Source: JBDKTK01 sp039680225 (GTDB lineage: Bacteria > Desulfobacterota > Syntrophia > Syntrophales > UBA4778). Taken from it: 24,448 nucleotides of DNA. Below the pieces are notes generated by a model. It saw nothing but the letters and a program-made list of their open reading frames with translations, did not search any database and was not told the DNA's origin. How positions within the stretch are numbered: position 1 is the first letter of the stretch; each line of letters opens with the position of its first letter. The position numbers and the translations under genes are program-made. This document shows, one piece after another, positions 1 to 7,250 of this stretch. The stretch is taken from positions 1-24,448 of the forward strand of contig JBDKTK010000168.1 of NCBI GenBank assembly GCA_039680225.1, written 5' to 3'.

Positions 1-1160
1 TCGAAAAAACGAATGCCCGAGCGGATTTCAAACGGTATGCCCCGGCGGGTCAGTTCCATCTGCAGTTCCATCGAATGGTAATGGGCCCGGTACAGCACCG
101 CGATTTCCGCGGCTGGCAGCCCTTCCCGCAGCAGGTCCATGATGCGGCTCACCACGAACGATGCCTGCTGGAGCACGTTGCCGGCGGGGACCAGCACGGG
201 CCGCGGCCCCGATTGGCGCACCGCCCGCAGCACCTTGTGGAACTGTCTCCCGTTGTTGTCGATGCTTTTATTCGCGAGGTGCAGTATCTCCGGGGTGCTC
301 CGGTAATTGGTCTCGAGCTTGATCATCTGCGCGTCGGGGTAGCGTTCGGGAAAATTCAGGATGTTGTCGTAATTGGCGCCCCGGAAAGAATAGATGCTCT
401 GGGAATCGTCGCCGACCACCATCAGGTTGTGGTGGCGCGATGCAAGCAGGTCAATGATGTCCGCCTGCACCTTGCTCGTGTCCTGGTATTCGTCCACAAG
501 TATGTGGCGGAACCTGCCGGCGTATTCCTCCAGGACCTGCCGCGACCCGGAGAGCAGCTCTTTCCAGTTGACCAGCAGGTCGTCAAAATCCATGGCATTG
601 GACTCGAGCTTCTTGCGCTTGTACAGGTCCAGGACCTTCGTTATTTCTTCCAGGCAATAATTGAAATAGGGATATCTCTTCAAGACAACTGCTTCCACGT
701 CCTGGCCGGTATTCAGGGAATACCCCGTGATGTCGCCGATTATGTTGCCCCGCGGGAACTTCTCGGTCTTCTTGTCGATGCCCATTTCCGAGATGCAGGA
801 GTTGATGAGCTTAACCGAATCGTCGGAATCCAGGATGGTGTACCCCGGCCTGTATCCCAAAAGGTACCCGTACCTGCGCAGGACGCGGTTGGCGAGGTGA
901 TGGAATGTGCCCCCCCAGAGGTGCCCGATTTCCGTCCCGGTGAGGACGCCCACGCGGAAGAGCATCTCGCCGGCCGCCTTGTTGGTAAAAGTGGCGAGCA
1001 GGATGTTCTCAGGCCTCACACCGTCCGCAAGCAATCTGGCAACCCTGTACGTCAGGGTGCGGGTCTTCCCGCTGCCTGCTCCGGCAATGACCAGGATGGG
1101 CCCCTCTCCGGCCATCACGGCTTTCAACTGGTCGGGATTTAAATGGTCCTTGAAAGTCAC
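1..1160 (-). CDS. UvrD/PcrA-family ATP-dependent DNA helicase, N-terminal part
   Basis: This superfamily 1 helicase unwinds DNA with 3'-5' polarity in repair and replication-fork maintenance. About 386 residues lie in the window; the gene runs off the left edge, so its C-terminus is missing. The superfamily motifs are in order: Q-motif region LNPDQLKAV, Walker A AGAGSGKT near residues 20-28, motif Ia ATFTNKAAGEM, motif II VDEYQDTS, motif III VGDDSQSIYSFRG and motif IV LETNYRST. The best start is a GTG at 1158-1160; the frame meets a stop about 48 bases further upstream and offers no ATG, and the ribosome site is weak. The DEYQDT and SIYSFRG motifs point to UvrD/PcrA/Rep rather than RecB or AddA. 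UvrD, PcrA and Rep cannot be told apart without the C-terminus. Confidence 0.93.
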   Translation of the reverse strand, partial: MTFKDHLNPDQLKAVMAGEGPILVIAGAGSGKTRTLTYRVARLLADGVRPENILLATFTNKAAGEMLFRVGVLTGTEIGHLWGGTFHHLANRVLRRYGYLLGYRPGYTILDSDDSVKLINSCISEMGIDKKTEKFPRGNIIGDITGYSLNTGQDVEAVVLKRYPYFNYCLEEITKVLDLYKRKKLESNAMDFDDLLVNWKELLSGSRQVLEEYAGRFRHILVDEYQDTSKVQADIIDLLASRHHNLMVVGDDSQSIYSFRGANYDNILNFPERYPDAQMIKLETNYRSTPEILHLANKSIDNNGRQFHKVLRAVRQSGPRPVLVPAGNVLQQASFVVSRIMDLLREGLPAAEIAVLYRAHYHSMELQMELTRRGIPFEIRSGIRFF

Positions 1161-1201
1161 TGCAATAAAACTCGAAATAGTTAAAATTTGAAATTGACAG
1201 A

Positions 1202-1280
1202 TTTGTCATTCTTCTGAGGAGCCCGGCGACGAAGAATCCATTTTTAAAAATAGATTCTTCGCTTCGCTCGGAATGACAAA
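1202..1280. repeat. Palindromic MITE/REP-like repeat with TGTCATTC ends
   Basis: This 79-bp imperfect palindrome lies between the helicase start and the adenylate kinase stop. The outer arms are TTTGTCATTC (1202-1211) and GAATGACAAA (1271-1280). The inner arms GAAGAATC and GATTCTTC flank an AT-rich centre, ATTTTTAAAAAT. Read inward, each half resembles GTCATTC-GAGCGAAGCGAAGAATC, a short dispersed repeat I recognise from several bacterial lineages. It encodes nothing. In RNA it would fold into a long hairpin and could end adenylate kinase transcription. Confidence 0.7.
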
Positions 1281-1290
1281 CAGGTAAAGC

Positions 1291-1938
1291 CTACTTTTTC
1301 AATTCCTTTGTAATTGCCTCTGCGGTTCCCTTGCTGTTGAGCGACAGGAAGGTTTTCAGGAGGCCTTCCTTTTTGTAGAAGTCCACCAGCGGCGCGGTCT
1401 TCTTGTTATAAGTCTCCAGCCTGTTGAGGATCGCCTCCTCCGTTTCGTCCGCCCTCTGCACCACCGGGAATCCGCATTTCCTGCATTTGCCGCCTTCTGC
1501 CGGAGGATTGCTTTTCACGTTGTAGATTTCCTGGCAGGCCGGGTTGGAGCAGGTCCGCCGTGTCGTGAGTCGGTCCAGGATAACATCCCTGGGGACGTCG
1601 AGGTTGATCACCATGTCCAGCCCGATGCCGAGTTTCTTCAGAAGTTCCCGAAGATCTTCGGCCTGCTTTATCGTTCGCGGGAAACCGTCAAGCAGGAAAC
1701 CTTTTTTGCAGTCCGGCTCCTGGAGCCTCTTCTCCATGATTCGCATGATCAGGGCGTCGGGGACAAGGTCGCCCCTGTCCATGTAAGCCTTCGCTTCTTT
1801 CCCCAGGTCCGTGCCCGCATTGACGGCCGCACGGAGGATGTCGCCGGTCGATATCTGCACCGAACCGTCATATTCAGAAAGGAGCTTGGCGACGGTGCCC
1901 TTGCCGGCCCCGGGCGCTCCCAAAAGGATTACTTTCAT
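1291..1938 (-). CDS. adk: Adenylate kinase with a zinc-type LID
   Basis: Adenylate kinase catalyses ATP + AMP = 2 ADP in the cytoplasm. The 215-residue protein has the P-loop GAPGAGKGT (residues 7-15), the AMP-binding DGFPRT motif near 84-89 and a long-form LID. The LID carries four cysteines at about 130, 135, 152 and 155, which implies a structural zinc; the first pair is spaced C-x4-C rather than the commoner C-x2-C. A GTG four codons upstream is in frame. I chose the ATG at 1938 because GGAGG sits five bases before it and the product then begins MKVILLGAPG as usual for the family. A good sigma70-like promoter lies about 65 bp upstream. Its common ribosomal-protein and secY neighbours are absent here. 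Confidence 0.96.
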   Translation of the reverse strand: MKVILLGAPGAGKGTVAKLLSEYDGSVQISTGDILRAAVNAGTDLGKEAKAYMDRGDLVPDALIMRIMEKRLQEPDCKKGFLLDGFPRTIKQAEDLRELLKKLGIGLDMVINLDVPRDVILDRLTTRRTCSNPACQEIYNVKSNPPAEGGKCRKCGFPVVQRADETEEAILNRLETYNKKTAPLVDFYKKEGLLKTFLSLNSKGTAEAITKELKK

Positions 1939-2003
1939 TTCTGCCTCCACATGAGTTATTGGCGGCCGCGCTTCCTTTTTAACGGGCGGCGGCCGGAACG
2001 CGA

Positions 2004-2032
2004 ATAATAGGGTAATCGGGGCCGAGCGTCAA
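2004..2032 (-). promoter_or_regulatory. Sigma70-type promoter for adk
   Basis: On the minus strand TTGACG (2032-2027) and TATTAT (2009-2004) are separated by exactly 17 bases, matching the -35 and -10 consensus at 5 of 6 positions each. It points at adk, whose start codon is 66 bp beyond the -10 box. Confidence 0.65.
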
Positions 2033-2170
2033 GGCGGATTTTTCAATTCTGCATGACGTCCAACTATGTCATTTCCTTATTATAATTTTAATCCAGAAGC
2101 TTAAAAGCGTAAGTCAATCTGGAAAGCCGAAATTTGGTTTTTCCCGTTGAAAAATAAGTCCCGTCCGGAT

Positions 2171-2221
2171 GGTAAGTTCCGCTGACGGGTGCCAACGTAA
2201 GTACCTGAAAGGTAAGTACCT
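2171..2221 (+). promoter_or_regulatory. Three GGTAAGTACC-like repeats upstream of the FemAB-like gene
   Basis: The gene-free stretch 1939-2250 holds the adk promoter and this cluster. Copies are GGTAAGTTCC (2171-2180), CGTAAGTACC (2196-2205) and GGTAAGTACC (2211-2220). The unit is itself nearly palindromic (GGTA/TACC). The copies lie 30-80 bp before the next start codon, where a regulator or an RNA element could act. No convincing plus-strand promoter was found beside them. The functional reading is inference. Confidence 0.35.
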
Positions 2222-2250
2222 CGCGCCACTCAATAGAAAGGGGGAGGATC

Positions 2251-3306
2251 ATGAGCAGCGTCGAATATATCAATCCCGAACAGGACGAGCGCTGGGACAG
2301 GTTCGTCGAAGCCCACGACTTTGGCTGGGTGTGCCACCTGTCGGGCTGGAAGAAAGTCCTTGAAGACAGTTTCAGGCATATGAAGGGGTTCTATCCCGTT
2401 CTTGTCGAGGATTCGCAGATACTCGCCGCGCTGCCCGTTTTCGAGGTGAACAGCTGGCTTACGGGCAGGAGGCTGGTCAGCATCCCCTTCGCCTCCCTGT
2501 GCGACCCCCTCGTCTCCAGCAGCGTCGAGCTGGAAGAACTGTTCATTTCCGCCCTCTCCCTTTTGCGGAAGCTCCGCGCCGGCAGGATCGAGATCAGGGC
2601 TTTTCAATCATTTCCGCTGATCCGGGAAAGGCACGTCTCGTGCAGCAAGCATTACAAGACACACTTCCTGGTGCTTCAGAACCCCGAAGCCCTCCAGAAA
2701 AAATTCCACAGGACCTGTGTCAGGCAGAAAATATCAAGGGCCGCGAAGAGCAACTTCGCCCTCAGGGACGCCCGGACAGAATCGGATATCGAACATTTCT
2801 ATACGCTTTATTGCATGACCCGTCAGAAGCTCGGGCTTCCCTCTCAGCCCTGTGCGTTTTTCAAGAATATCTGGAAGACGTTTTCGCCTTCGGGAAAAGT
2901 CCAGGTGATTTTTGCCGTGAAGGACGAAAAATTCGCATCGGCGCTATTGCTCTTCCGCTTCAAGGACAGGGTCTCGGCGGAATACCTGGGATGGAACAAC
3001 GCCTTTACCGAGATGAGCCCCAATCACTTCCTGTTCTGGGAGGCAATCAAGGCGGCTTACACGGACGGCTTCAAGATATTCGACTTCGGCCGGACGTCCC
3101 CGACGAGCGAAAGCCTGATGGATTTCAAAAGCCGGTGGGGCACCGAGGTCGCCGAACTGCCCCAGCTCTATTACCCGGCAGCCCGCAGGAGCGAGGCCGG
3201 ATACGCAAATTCGAGAAAATACATGATCATCAACAAGCTGTGCAGCAAGTCCCCGGATTTCATTTATCCCATGCTGGGGAATTTCTGTTACCGGCACCTG
3301 GGCTGA
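2251..3306 (+). CDS. FemAB-like GNAT-superfamily acyl/aminoacyl transferase
   Basis: This 351-residue cytoplasmic protein has the layout of the FemAB-related family seen near exopolysaccharide/PEP-CTERM loci. An N-terminal half carries GFYPVLVEDSQILAALPVFE and an RRLVSIPFASLCDPLV-type loop (about residues 45-95). A C-terminal acetyltransferase-like half carries ASALLLFRFKDRVSAEYLGW, a PNHFLFWEAI helix and FDFGRTSPTSESLMDFKSRWG (split across about 265-305), the usual conserved end of this fold. Relatives transfer amino acids or acyl groups to peptidoglycan or other envelope precursors; the substrate here cannot be read. Start choice is secure because GGGGGAGG lies just before the ATG. The next gene begins 4 bp after its stop, so the two are probably co-transcribed. 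Confidence 0.8.
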   Translation: MSSVEYINPEQDERWDRFVEAHDFGWVCHLSGWKKVLEDSFRHMKGFYPVLVEDSQILAALPVFEVNSWLTGRRLVSIPFASLCDPLVSSSVELEELFISALSLLRKLRAGRIEIRAFQSFPLIRERHVSCSKHYKTHFLVLQNPEALQKKFHRTCVRQKISRAAKSNFALRDARTESDIEHFYTLYCMTRQKLGLPSQPCAFFKNIWKTFSPSGKVQVIFAVKDEKFASALLLFRFKDRVSAEYLGWNNAFTEMSPNHFLFWEAIKAAYTDGFKIFDFGRTSPTSESLMDFKSRWGTEVAELPQLYYPAARRSEAGYANSRKYMIINKLCSKSPDFIYPMLGNFCYRHLG

Positions 3307-3310
3307 GCAA

Positions 3311-3907
3311 ATGGACCCTGCAAATTTTCCGCAGCCCGGGGATTCTCACTGCCAGGTCCGTTCACTGGAACGGATCCCCCTGCCCTTCAGGGTCCTGGAC
3401 AGGTTCGGGTACGTCCTGAAAAGGGCCAGGAGGTTCCTCAAACGCCGGGGGAATTTTCTCCTGAATAATCTGCGCCGCAGAACGGCGCCGCTTTCGAGCG
3501 CCGAGGTCATCCCCATTAGTCCCCCTGAAACGCTGCAGCCGGGGGATATCGTCATGATCAAATCAAGGCAGGAGATACTCAAGACCCTGGACGGCTGGAA
3601 CCGGAGCCGGGGCTGCGCTTTCATGGAAGAGATGTGGGGATACTGCGGCTCGGTCCAGAAGGTGCGCAAGTGCGTCCGGAAATTTCTGGACGAGCGCGAT
3701 TACAAGGTCAAGAAGTGCCGCGGGATAGTGATCCTTGAAGGGATCACGTGCGACGGCACAAAGGATTTCGGCGCCTGCGACAGATCCTGCTTTTTTTTCT
3801 GGAGGGAGGAATGGCTGGAGAAGGTCCGGCAGGCCGGCACGGGCGCGGAGCAGGTCAAAGAAACATCGGTCCCGCAAAAAAATGTGCAATCTCCCAGGCC
3901 TGAATGA
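3311..3907 (+). CDS. Conserved hypothetical protein, exopolysaccharide-locus associated
   Basis: The 198-residue product has a basic N-terminus (VLKRARRFLKRRG, about residues 34-46), then a compact domain from about 75 to 170. It opens with LQPGDIVMIKSRQEILKTLD and continues with FMEEMWGYCGSVQKVRKCVRKF, where my quote is split after the cysteine motif YCGS, then VILEGITCDG and an FFFWREEWLEK end. The pattern of a GD-V-V-S-EI-TLD opening, an EM-YCG segment, ILEG--C and WRE-WL recurs, in my recollection, in small proteins encoded among polysaccharide and secondary-metabolite genes. No enzymatic function is assigned to it. Several conserved cysteines suggest metal or disulfide stabilisation. It follows the FemAB-like gene by 4 bp. 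The ribosome site is weak, which fits translational coupling. Confidence 0.7.
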   Translation: MDPANFPQPGDSHCQVRSLERIPLPFRVLDRFGYVLKRARRFLKRRGNFLLNNLRRRTAPLSSAEVIPISPPETLQPGDIVMIKSRQEILKTLDGWNRSRGCAFMEEMWGYCGSVQKVRKCVRKFLDERDYKVKKCRGIVILEGITCDGTKDFGACDRSCFFFWREEWLEKVRQAGTGAEQVKETSVPQKNVQSPRPE

Positions 3908-4055
3908 AGAAAAAACGGAAATCCTGTTCAAGCTTCTGGAACACATAGAAGCAATCGACAGGCTCCAGTTCGGTTTTCTGTTTGACCGGGAATCCGTCTC
4001 CGAGATCAGGGATGAATTCAACAAGAGGCAGGGGCCCGTCCCGCTTGCCTCCTGA
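3882..4055 (+). CDS. Possible small hypothetical protein
   Basis: A 57-residue frame starts at the ATG at 3882 and overlaps the end of the preceding gene by 26 bp. Its composition looks protein-like: an amphipathic segment EKTEILFKLLEHIEAIDRL is followed by FDRESVSEIRDEFNKR. That contrasts with the arginine-rich, low-complexity translation of the same frame further upstream. No strong ribosome site is visible; a run of A precedes the ATG. I recognise no family. It could be a real translationally coupled gene or a chance frame. Confidence 0.4.
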   Translation: MCNLPGLNEEKTEILFKLLEHIEAIDRLQFGFLFDRESVSEIRDEFNKRQGPVPLAS

Positions 4056-4064
4056 CAGTTCCGC

Positions 4065-4910
4065 TCAGATAGAGCCGAGGAATTTCACATCGAGCATGTC
4101 TTTCACAGAAAAGTCCTCGTGCTCGAAATACATCGCATTGCCGTCGTAAAAGACCTCTGTCAGGAGCGGCCCGGAGATGCCCAGGTCAGAAATATCAAGG
4201 AGGTTGAACTCCAGTTTCCCGGGATCGAATTCACCCGCTATGTCCAGTTCATAGCTGTACCGGCCGTCGCTCACAGTCCCTGCAACAACCGGCACCTTGC
4301 CCCTCCGGGCCACAGGGGGCTTCACCTTGTCCACAACGTTGAACCTGATCATGTCCTGGTCGAAATCGAGGACCCTTTCGTAATTGACCGTGACAGCCAT
4401 GTTAAGCTCGCCCAGGCTGCCCCCGGAGAGCCCTATTTCGTGGAAGAAAGTGTCAAGGGTGTACCAGGGCATCCAGTTGTGCCATATCCGGCGCATTTTT
4501 TTATTATCGTACCAGACATCGTCGATGTCGATTTTTTCCCGCCTGCAATACTCCTCGACCTTGCTTTTGAGCTGCAGCATTACCTCGCCGCAGGCGACCT
4601 CGAGGTCATTGCCGCTCAATTCAATCCTCAGCAGGTCCGTCTGGGGCGTGTATTCGCTTATTTCCACAAGCGACTCCCCGTCGAATTCCTTCTCGGTCAG
4701 CTGCTCGTCTATCGGGATTTCATCGGGCCTGTTATCCGGGCTGAACTCCAGGGTCTCCGAGAACAGCGGCTCCTTGTCTTCATAGCCGCCCCGCTCCCAG
4801 ACCATATCGTCAAGCTCGGTGTCCTGCTTTCTTTCCATGCCGCTTTCATATTCATCCGCTTTTTCATCGAGGATTTCATCAATCTCCTCGACCTTGCGTT
4901 TTCTTGCCAT
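4065..4910 (-). CDS. Unrecognised acidic protein, 281 residues
   Basis: I do not recognise this protein. A basic start (MARKRKVEE) leads into a very acidic, probably disordered region to about residue 90. A folded-looking domain follows with EVACGEVMLQLKSKVEEYCR (about 105-125), a tryptophan-rich IWHNWMPWYTLDTF segment (about 145-160) and a C-terminal beta-rich part ending VKDMLDVKFLGSI. No signal peptide or membrane segment is present, so it is probably cytoplasmic. A strong ribosome site, AAAGGAGGGG, precedes the ATG, which makes this a confident gene. It is convergent with the FemAB-like block, and its closest same-strand neighbour is the acetolactate decarboxylase, over 130 bp away. Confidence 0.8.
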   Translation of the reverse strand: MARKRKVEEIDEILDEKADEYESGMERKQDTELDDMVWERGGYEDKEPLFSETLEFSPDNRPDEIPIDEQLTEKEFDGESLVEISEYTPQTDLLRIELSGNDLEVACGEVMLQLKSKVEEYCRREKIDIDDVWYDNKKMRRIWHNWMPWYTLDTFFHEIGLSGGSLGELNMAVTVNYERVLDFDQDMIRFNVVDKVKPPVARRGKVPVVAGTVSDGRYSYELDIAGEFDPGKLEFNLLDISDLGISGPLLTEVFYDGNAMYFEHEDFSVKDMLDVKFLGSI

Positions 4911-5040
4911 CTATTCCCCTCCTTTACAGGAATTTATAGGGACAACATGAGCTTAGCAATTCGGAGTGATAATGCAAGTGGGCCGCAGAGCGTAAAAGGA
5001 AATGCGCCTGAATGGAGAAGGAGACAGATGCAGCACAGGG

Positions 5041-5063
5041 AACCGGGTTATTCGAGCCCGGTT
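5041..5063 (-). terminator. Weak hairpin at the end of the acetolactate decarboxylase gene
   Basis: AACCGGG (5041-5047) and CCCGGTT (5057-5063) form a 7-bp stem with a 9-base loop. The stop codon of the gene lies in the loop. There is no T-tract after it, so termination is uncertain. Confidence 0.3.
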
Positions 5064-5809
5064 TCGTGTTCTTTCATTAAATCCGTTCTCAGGAACTCGC
5101 CGTGATCCGGCAGTGCCAGTTTGAATTCTTTCGAATCATCCAGAAATATTTTTATATCCCTCGTTTCGCACCCGAGAAGGTGCCCTCCGAATTTCCGGTC
5201 CTCGCTCAAGAAATGAAAATGATACCCGGGGGCGTTGACGCCTTTGAAATAGTCCGGCATCCGGAAGCCCACAATCGTGCCCCTGATATTGCGGTATTCG
5301 AAAACGGACTGGGTCTTGACCACCTCGGGAAACTTATTGTAGGGCTTATTCTGCTTGGGGACGGAGCGCATTCTGATGTAGCTGAAAAGCCCCTCTATTT
5401 TTATCGCCGCGGGCAGATTCCTGCTTGTAATTACCTGGTCCAGGTAGCGCACCAGCTGATCGTAGTTGAACGACCGCTCAAGGTAAACAGTTTTCTCGGA
5501 CCGGAAGAACTTGAGCATCGCAAAAGGCGACTTTTGGGAGTCGTTTACCGGGTACGCAAAGCCGTTGGATTTGATCTGGTAAAACTTGCCTTCCACAACC
5601 ACCATCTCTCCGTCAAGGCTGTTGAATGTGCCTATGCCGAAGTCTCCGTGTTTGCGTAAGTCCTTTATTGTCATATTGCCGTCATAAATGCCTTCGAAGA
5701 GTGCATTGAGGGTGGAGATCTGATATAAAATATCCTGGTTGCCCGGCCATGCCTCGGCGCCCGGTATAGTAAAACAAACAAGAAATGCAACAATTATCAA
5801 TCTTCGCAT
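5048..5809 (-). CDS. budA: Alpha-acetolactate decarboxylase with signal peptide
   Basis: This enzyme converts alpha-acetolactate to acetoin in the butanediol/acetoin route. The 253-residue product carries family features LYQISTLNALFEGIYDG (about 28-44) and GDFGIGTFNSLDGEM (about 55-69). The metal-binding histidines are H197 and H199 in YHFHF and H210 in GGHLLGC; their 2- and 11-residue spacing matches the known zinc ligands of the Brevibacillus enzyme. An N-terminal MRRLIIVAFLVCFTIPGAEA looks like a Sec signal peptide with cleavage after the AEA near residue 20, so the mature protein should be periplasmic or secreted. A longer in-frame start exists 39 bp upstream, but GAGGGGC sits just before the ATG at 5809 and only that start gives a clean signal peptide. 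No acetolactate synthase gene is nearby. Confidence 0.9.
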   Translation of the reverse strand: MRRLIIVAFLVCFTIPGAEAWPGNQDILYQISTLNALFEGIYDGNMTIKDLRKHGDFGIGTFNSLDGEMVVVEGKFYQIKSNGFAYPVNDSQKSPFAMLKFFRSEKTVYLERSFNYDQLVRYLDQVITSRNLPAAIKIEGLFSYIRMRSVPKQNKPYNKFPEVVKTQSVFEYRNIRGTIVGFRMPDYFKGVNAPGYHFHFLSEDRKFGGHLLGCETRDIKIFLDDSKEFKLALPDHGEFLRTDLMKEHETGLE

Positions 5810-5880
5810 GGAGCCCCTCGCTTCACGATAGCTGATAAAACGCGGCACAGAATAGAGCTTAAATGATTGTTGCTGTCAAG

Positions 5881-6177
5881 CTAAAATAAATTGCGCTGAA
5901 TTTCTGTTTGGGGCGCCCAACCGCCGGATTTCGGGCTTCGGGGACGTTTGTCCAGCCCTGACGGAATTGACGGGACAGATCCTGCCGGCACCTCGCGGAG
6001 CATTTCCTTCTGCAGTTCGGGGACCGCGATGTCGCTGGCTGTCAACTGCCTTTGCAGGTCGAAGAATTTCAGAGATGACCCGCTTGAGGCAAAACCGGAA
6101 AACGTCATTTCAGCGCCTGCAATGGAGCTGAATGCGGTGAGCGCGGCCGCAACAAAAATTGCCGTGACTGTCTTCAT
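5881..6177 (-). CDS. Small exported hypothetical protein
   Basis: This 98-residue protein begins MKTVTAIFVAAALTAFSSIA, a good Sec signal peptide with likely cleavage after AGA near residue 22. The mature part is polar, with FDLQRQLTASDIAVPELQKE as its most structured-looking segment and a proline-rich tail. A strong ribosome site, AAGGAGGGG, fixes the ATG at 6177 rather than the in-frame start 39 bp upstream. It lies 71 bp upstream of the exported acetolactate decarboxylase on the same strand and may be co-transcribed with it. No family was recognised. Confidence 0.65.
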   Translation of the reverse strand: MKTVTAIFVAAALTAFSSIAGAEMTFSGFASSGSSLKFFDLQRQLTASDIAVPELQKEMLREVPAGSVPSIPSGLDKRPRSPKSGGWAPQTEIQRNLF

Positions 6178-6311
6178 TTCCCCTCCTTGCGTGAGGGCAT
6201 ATAGTATTCCGCGCAAAGCTGTTTATCCATAAATTTGTTCCTGATTTCAGCGTTCCGAAATGCTTAAATGGGGCTCAGGGAAACTATTAGGCTTTGCCTG
6301 AAATGATAAGG

Positions 6312-6341
6312 TTGCCGCAGGCCGTTAATTCGATTTATAAT
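6312..6341 (+). promoter_or_regulatory. Promoter-like site for the alpha/beta hydrolase
   Basis: TTGCCG (6312-6317) and a perfect TATAAT (6336-6341) are separated by 18 bases. The -10 box ends only 5 bp before the ATG at 6347, so a transcript from here would be leaderless or nearly so. Confidence 0.4.
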
Positions 6342-6346
6342 AAATT

Positions 6347-7174
6347 ATGATTATCGTAAACAGGTATATCAAAATCGGGGACGTCAGGGCCCGCTACCTG
6401 GCGGCGGGCGAGAGCGGCCCCCCCCTCATCCTGGTGCACGGGCTGGGAGCATCGGCCGAGATATGGAAAGACAATATCGGGGAACTGTCCGCCGGCCACC
6501 GCGTTTATGCTCCCGACCTCGTGGGCTTCGGGCATACTGACAAGCCGGACATCAAATATGCCCCTTTCGACTTCCTGGTCTTCCTCCAGGCCTTCATCGA
6601 CACGCTGGGCTTTGAAAAAGTGAGCATGGCCGGATTGTCCCTGGGGGGCGGGATCGCCCTGCTTTACGCCCTTGAGAACCCGGAGAGGATCGACAAACTT
6701 GTCCTCGTCGACAGCGCCGGCCTCGGCAAAGAAATGACTGTACCGATGAGGCTGGGGTCTATTTCATTCCTCAGCCGCTGGTTCAAGGTTTCCAAGCCGA
6801 TTCTCGAGGGCCTCATGAAACGGCTTGTATACAATCCGGACGTCATCACCGGCGGGCTCGTCGACCTCTATTACAAGCTGCTCTCCCAGCCGGATTCCAT
6901 GAGGACAATCAGCCGTGTCCTCAGCTCGGTGGCAAACCTGGCGGGGGCAAAAAAAGACGTCCTGGTCATGATACGGGACAGGCTCAGCACTTTAAAGGCC
7001 CCCACCCTTATCGTCTGGGGAAAGGAAGACCGCATCCTTCCGCTGGAGCACGGGATTTACGGCCAGCAGCAGATACAGGGCTCGAAGCTGTTTGTATTCG
7101 AGCAATGCGGCCATGTCCCCAACCTGGAAAAACCGCGCGAGTTTAACGAGCTCGTGCTGAAGTTCCTGGGATAA
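6347..7174 (+). CDS. Alpha/beta-fold hydrolase
   Basis: The 275-residue cytoplasmic protein has a complete serine hydrolase triad: nucleophile S98 in GLSLGG, acid D228 in WGKEDRILP and H256 in CGHVPNLEKP. The oxyanion region is LVHGLGAS (about 29-36). The core-to-cap layout and the DLVGFGHTDKP strand match the esterase/C-C hydrolase branch. The substrate cannot be read. No ribosome site precedes the ATG at 6347, only an AT-rich tract with a -10-like box, so leaderless translation or a slightly different start is possible. Its 3' end faces the YjdF-like gene across a palindrome. Confidence 0.9.
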   Translation: MIIVNRYIKIGDVRARYLAAGESGPPLILVHGLGASAEIWKDNIGELSAGHRVYAPDLVGFGHTDKPDIKYAPFDFLVFLQAFIDTLGFEKVSMAGLSLGGGIALLYALENPERIDKLVLVDSAGLGKEMTVPMRLGSISFLSRWFKVSKPILEGLMKRLVYNPDVITGGLVDLYYKLLSQPDSMRTISRVLSSVANLAGAKKDVLVMIRDRLSTLKAPTLIVWGKEDRILPLEHGIYGQQQIQGSKLFVFEQCGHVPNLEKPREFNELVLKFLG

Positions 7175-7193
7175 TTTCAAATTTGAAATTTCA

Positions 7194-7240
7194 AATCATT
7201 TTTTTCCCCCTTTTCTAAAGGGGGGAAATTTGGAATGATT
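7194..7240. terminator. Long palindrome between convergent genes, probable bidirectional terminator
   Basis: Outer arms AATCATT (7194-7200) and AATGATT (7234-7240) enclose TTTTCCCCC and GGGGGGAAA. The result is a 47-bp near-perfect hairpin with flanking T and A runs. It sits between two gene ends pointing at each other. The C-run/G-run form also resembles a dispersed CCCCCTTT repeat common in some bacteria. Confidence 0.6.
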
Positions 7241-7250
7241 GGTCTTGTTT

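Noticed and set aside
75..1142. Long plus-strand open frame of 355 codons opposite the helicase
   Set aside because: The minus strand carries all helicase motifs in order. The plus frame is an antisense shadow with atypical composition.
2499..3419. 306-codon plus-strand frame overlapping the FemAB-like gene
   Set aside because: It is a frame-shifted shadow rich in Arg, Pro and Gly. The FemAB-like frame has the ribosome site and family motifs.
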